A stretch of 64,000 nucleotides of DNA from Limnohabitans sp. (GTDB lineage: Bacteria; Pseudomonadota; Gammaproteobacteria; Burkholderiales; Burkholderiaceae_C). The notes below the pieces were generated by a model that had not been told where the DNA came from, made no database searches, and saw only the letters and a program-made list of their open reading frames with translations. Location: the NCBI RefSeq assembly GCF_023910625.1, contig NZ_JAAVVW010000002.1, positions 482,024 to 546,023 of the forward strand, in the 5' to 3' direction. Within the stretch, counting starts at the first letter, position 1. Each line of letters begins with the position of its first letter. Shown in pieces: positions 61,406-64,000 of this stretch. The translations under genes and the position numbers were made by a program.

Positions 61406-62179
61406 ATGAAACAAGTTCTGGTCACCGGAGGCGCTCACCGCCTGGGCGCAGAGATCGTCCTCCAATTTGCGGCGGCGGGCTGGCGCGTGTGGTGCCACTA
61501 CCAACGCTCGGCCGATGCGGCCAAGGCACTGCAGTCTGAGCTGCAGGCGGCTGGGGGCCATGTGGAATGCGTGCAAGCCGATCTGGCCCAGAGCGACCAA
61601 GTCGAACAGATGATGGCGCAGATCGCGCAAAGTCACGGCCCGCTTGACTGCTTGATCAACAACGCATCGCTGTTCGAGCCCGATGAAGGCACCGCCATGG
61701 ACTTGCCCGGCGCGCGCCTGCAACTCGAAGTGAATTTGATCGCGCCCATGTTGCTGGCCTCGCTGATGGCGCAGCAATCCGCCCCCAACGCGAAATCCGG
61801 CCAGCGCAGCGTGGTCCACATCCTGGACCAGAAGGTGTTCAACCTGAACCCGGACTATTTTTCATACACCGTGTCCAAACTGGCGCTGGAACGTGCCGTC
61901 GCCTTGCAGGCCCAAGCCCTGGCCCCCTTGCGTGTGTGCGGCGTGGCCCCGGGCCTGATGTTTTTGAGCGGTCCACAAACCCAAGAGAATTTTGACCGCA
62001 ACAGCCGCGTGAACTTGCTGCGCGAGCCGATTGACCCGGCGCAGGTGGCGGCGACTTGCGTTTTTCTGGCGCAAAACCCCTGCATCACAGGCACCACGGT
62101 GTGCGTCGACAACGGCCAGCACCTGGTGCCTTTGGCGCGCGATGTGATGTTTTTGGGTGAACCGAAAGACCCTGCATGA
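61406..62179 (+). CDS. folM: Pteridine reductase-like SDR (FolM type)
   Basis: 257-residue short-chain dehydrogenase with the N-terminal TGGAHRLGAEI, NNASLFEP and the YTVSK catalytic site (Y-x-x-x-K) near residue 155. The TGGAHRLG form (rather than TGxxxGIG) is typical of FolM/pteridine reductases, which reduce dihydromonapterin or dihydrobiopterin to the tetrahydro form. Its stop overlaps the ATG of a FolB-like gene. That pterin context supports FolM over a general SDR. Confidence 0.82.
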   Translation: MKQVLVTGGAHRLGAEIVLQFAAAGWRVWCHYQRSADAAKALQSELQAAGGHVECVQADLAQSDQVEQMMAQIAQSHGPLDCLINNASLFEPDEGTAMDLPGARLQLEVNLIAPMLLASLMAQQSAPNAKSGQRSVVHILDQKVFNLNPDYFSYTVSKLALERAVALQAQALAPLRVCGVAPGLMFLSGPQTQENFDRNSRVNLLREPIDPAQVAATCVFLAQNPCITGTTVCVDNGQHLVPLARDVMFLGEPKDPA

Positions 62180-62571
62180 GCGACCTGATGACCGATTTGG
62201 CGCTGAACTGCCGCCGCCTGTTTTTACGCAATCACACGGTGGACGTGCGCATCGGCGCGCACGACTTTGAAAAGCTCGGCCCCCAGCGCATCATCTTCAA
62301 CGTGGAGTTGTTCGTACCCTACAGCGCGTCCACCCCCACTCAAGACGATCTGGCCGAAGTGGTGGACTACGACTTCATCCGCGAGGTGATCGCCAAGCGT
62401 GTAGCCCAGGGCCACATCGTGCTGCAAGAGACTTTGTGCGATGACCTGATGCGCGAGCTGATCGCACACCCACAGGTGCAGGCAGTGCGCCTGTCCAGCT
62501 GCAAACCCGATGTGTACCCGGACTGCGAAGCGGTTGGGGTGGAAATTTTTCAGACCAAAAGCCCGACATGA
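62176..62571 (+). CDS. FolB/FolX-like pterin aldolase or epimerase
   Basis: 131 residues of the tunnelling-fold family: FLRNHTVDVRIGAHDFEKLGPQRIIFNVEL, seen in part as VDVRIGAHDFEKLGPQRI, and the late SCKPDVYPDCEAVGVEI with the conserved catalytic Lys. FolB cleaves dihydroneopterin to 6-hydroxymethyl-dihydropterin; FolX epimerises dihydroneopterin triphosphate. The two cannot be told apart by eye. Next to FolM, a FolX-like role in tetrahydromonapterin synthesis is plausible. It overlaps folM and the next gene by 4 bp. Confidence 0.85.
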   Translation: MSDLMTDLALNCRRLFLRNHTVDVRIGAHDFEKLGPQRIIFNVELFVPYSASTPTQDDLAEVVDYDFIREVIAKRVAQGHIVLQETLCDDLMRELIAHPQVQAVRLSSCKPDVYPDCEAVGVEIFQTKSPT

Positions 62572-62939
62572 AAACCCCTGCTGGCCAACAAACGCTGGAG
62601 CTGACCGGTTTGCGCTTTGACGCGAACCTGGGCATCCTGGAACACGAAAAAACCGACCCGCAACCGATACAGGTGGACGCCGAGCTGAACCTGGGCACAC
62701 AACCCCTGCTGCCCAGCGACGACGACATCCATTCGGTGCTGGACTACCGCAAAGTGCGCAAAATCATCATCGACGAATGCACGGCTGAGCACATCAACCT
62801 GCTGGAAACGCTTATCGGCAAAGTCTCGAACCGCCTGATTCAGTTGCCCGGCGTGTTGGGCGTGCGCGTCAAGATTGCCAAACTTGAAATTTTTGAAGAC
62901 TGCGAAGTGGCCATTCGCATGGAAACCGGACAGTGGTGA
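62568..62939 (+). CDS. folB: Second FolB-like dihydroneopterin aldolase
   Basis: 123 residues. It has [28 protein letters not shown], seen in part as [19 protein letters not shown], then [26 protein letters not shown] and [18 protein letters not shown] with Lys and Glu of the active site. It is paralogous to the gene just upstream and overlaps it by 4 bp. One of the two should be the folate-pathway aldolase; this one resembles typical FolB spacing (TLIGKVxxRL) more closely, so I give it the symbol. Confidence 0.8.
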   Translation: MKTPAGQQTLELTGLRFDANLGILEHEKTDPQPIQVDAELNLGTQPLLPSDDDIHSVLDYRKVRKIIIDECTAEHINLLETLIGKVSNRLIQLPGVLGVRVKIAKLEIFEDCEVAIRMETGQW

Positions 62940-62944
62940 ACCTC

Positions 62945-63883
62945 ATGAACACAGACACAGCAGCAGACAACGCCTGGGTACAAGCGCAAGCCGAATCAGA
63001 GGCTGCCAAAGCCATCAAGATCGAGCGCGAAACCCACAAGCTCGAAAAACGCCTGTGCCGCCAAATGGGTCAAGCGATCAGTGACTTCAACCTGATTGAG
63101 GCCGGCGACCGCATCATGGTCTGCATGTCGGGCGGTAAAGACAGCTACGGCATGCTCGACATCCTGCTGAAAATGATGGCCCGCGCGCCGGTCGACTTTG
63201 AGCTGGTCGCGGTCAACCTGGACCAAAAGCAGCCAGGTTTCCCGGAGCACATCCTGCCCGCTTACCTCAAAGAGCTGGGCGTGGAATTTCACATCGAGAC
63301 GCAAGACACGTATTCGATCGTGAAAGACAAGATCCCCGAAGGCAAGACCATGTGCAGCCTGTGCTCGCGCCTGCGCCGGGGCATTTTGTACCGCGTGGCG
63401 CGCGAGCTCAAATGCAACAAGCTGGCCCTCGGCCACCACCGCGATGACATGCTGCAGACTTTCTTCTTGAACATGTTCTTTGGCGGCAAGCTCAAGGGCA
63501 TGCCCCCCAAGCTGGTCAGCGACAACGGCGAATTCATGGTGATCCGCCCACTGGCCTATGTGGCCGAAACCGATTTGATCCGTTGGGCCGCGCACCGACA
63601 GTTCCCCATCATTCCGTGCACCCTGTGTGGCAGCCAAGAGAATTTGCAACGCCTGCAGGTGGGCAACATGCTGCGCGAGTGGCAAAAGAAGTACCCCGGC
63701 CGCATTGAAAACATGTTTGCAGCTTTGCAAAATGTGGTGCCTTCGCATTTGATGGACGCCAAACTGCACGGTTTCAAGGACCTGAAAATCACGGGCATCG
63801 AATCGGATGACGGCGACAAGGCTTTTGACGAAGAAGAGTTCAAGGAAGCGTCCTTGCCGGGCATCCAAGTCATCTCGATGTGA
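62945..63883 (+). CDS. ttcA: tRNA 2-thiocytidine biosynthesis protein TtcA
   Basis: ATP-dependent enzyme thiolating C32 of tRNA, with a 4Fe-4S cluster. The PP-loop [13 protein letters not shown] lies near residue 60. The cluster cysteines are in [11 protein letters not shown] and [11 protein letters not shown]. The [22 protein letters not shown] block and [14 protein letters not shown] [10 protein letters not shown] complete the family pattern. The ATG at 62945 is preferred; GTG codons at 62933 and 62936 are alternatives. It follows the folB stop by 5 bp and may be cotranscribed. Confidence 0.96.
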   Translation: MNTDTAADNAWVQAQAESEAAKAIKIERETHKLEKRLCRQMGQAISDFNLIEAGDRIMVCMSGGKDSYGMLDILLKMMARAPVDFELVAVNLDQKQPGFPEHILPAYLKELGVEFHIETQDTYSIVKDKIPEGKTMCSLCSRLRRGILYRVARELKCNKLALGHHRDDMLQTFFLNMFFGGKLKGMPPKLVSDNGEFMVIRPLAYVAETDLIRWAAHRQFPIIPCTLCGSQENLQRLQVGNMLREWQKKYPGRIENMFAALQNVVPSHLMDAKLHGFKDLKITGIESDDGDKAFDEEEFKEASLPGIQVISM

Positions 63884-63901
63884 ACCTCAAGGGGACAGCT
63901 C

Positions 63902-64000
63902 ATGCGCACAGCAAATCAGCAATGCAAGCGGTGGTTTTCGATGGCCTTGGCTGCGATGGCCTTGACCTTCTTGACGGGCTGCGCCTCGATGCGCCTGATC
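63902..64000 (+). CDS. Start of a lipoprotein gene, cut by the window end
   Basis: 33 codons are visible. An AAGGGGA ribosome site precedes the ATG. The sequence encodes a signal peptide with a basic start (KRW), a hydrophobic core MALAAMALTFLTGC and the lipobox LTGC, so the product is lipid-anchored. The rest is beyond the window. Proteins beginning GCASxRLI next to ttcA in related bacteria are often DUF4136 lipoproteins; that is a guess from memory of gene order. Confidence 0.7.
   Translation, partial: MRTANQQCKRWFSMALAAMALTFLTGCASMRLI

Overview
The window is a 64 kb stretch of a betaproteobacterial chromosome, most likely order Burkholderiales, family Comamonadaceae. I base this on gene order and protein similarity: a complete division and cell wall (dcw) cluster in the order mraZ to ftsZ, a dapF-DUF484-xerC block, a DksA-family protein with a lysine/alanine tail, an RNase P RNA, a PHA-granule-region protein, and a folM-folB-folB-ttcA operon. 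Most of the window reads as chromosomal core. Accessory material is limited to one group II intron, one toxin-antitoxin pair, a DUF4143 ATPase and a cluster of stand-alone regulators.

Layout. 0.06-17.6 kb (minus strand): the dcw cluster mraZ-rsmH-ftsL-ftsI-murE-murF-mraY-murD-ftsW-murG-murC-ddlB-ftsQ-ftsA-ftsZ. Most junctions overlap or nearly touch, and four 10-bp-spaced GTG repeats upstream of mraZ look like its own operator. 17.9-19.5 kb: a group II intron directly behind the rho-independent terminator of a dksA-like gene; its reverse transcriptase appears to carry an in-frame internal deletion. 19.6-24.8 kb (minus): dksA-like, a CobW-type GTPase, xerC, DUF484, dapF. 24.9-30.3 kb (plus, with rnpB on minus): a NUDIX/metallo-beta-lactamase fusion, an S4 protein resembling a pseudouridine synthase without its catalytic Asp, an Rrf2/IscR-like regulator without cysteines, and an FAD oxidoreductase.

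30.3-37.1 kb is a regulator-dense stretch: three Crp/Fnr-type proteins (one degenerate), two LuxR-type response regulators without an adjacent kinase (one without the phospho-acceptor Asp), a small His-rich protein and a Lon-like protease. A CaCA antiporter and a DUF4143 ATPase with a 35-bp palindrome over its start follow. 40-45 kb holds glmS and glmU (UDP-GlcNAc supply, which feeds the murein genes at the left end), an Lrp-type regulator and a Phd/PIN toxin-antitoxin pair.

45-58.5 kb is mixed housekeeping: a DUF6279 lipoprotein, a metallo-beta-lactamase-fold protein with an altered metal motif, a TetR regulator, 5-formyl-THF cyclo-ligase, a soluble lytic transglycosylase, a PHA-region protein, a molybdopterin oxidoreductase, two peptidases, an NDUFA9-like protein, a glutathione S-transferase and the CCA-adding enzyme. 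58.5-64 kb holds trxC, infA, small proteins, a MidA-like methyltransferase, a pterin operon (pteridine reductase plus two FolB-like proteins) running into ttcA, and the start of a lipoprotein gene cut by the window edge.

No tRNA, CRISPR array, prophage or complete insertion sequence was seen. The strongest leads are the intron/terminator arrangement with its deleted reverse transcriptase, the regulator island, the MurD insertion, and several enzymes or sensors that keep their fold but lack key residues. All family assignments come from reading motifs, not from searches.
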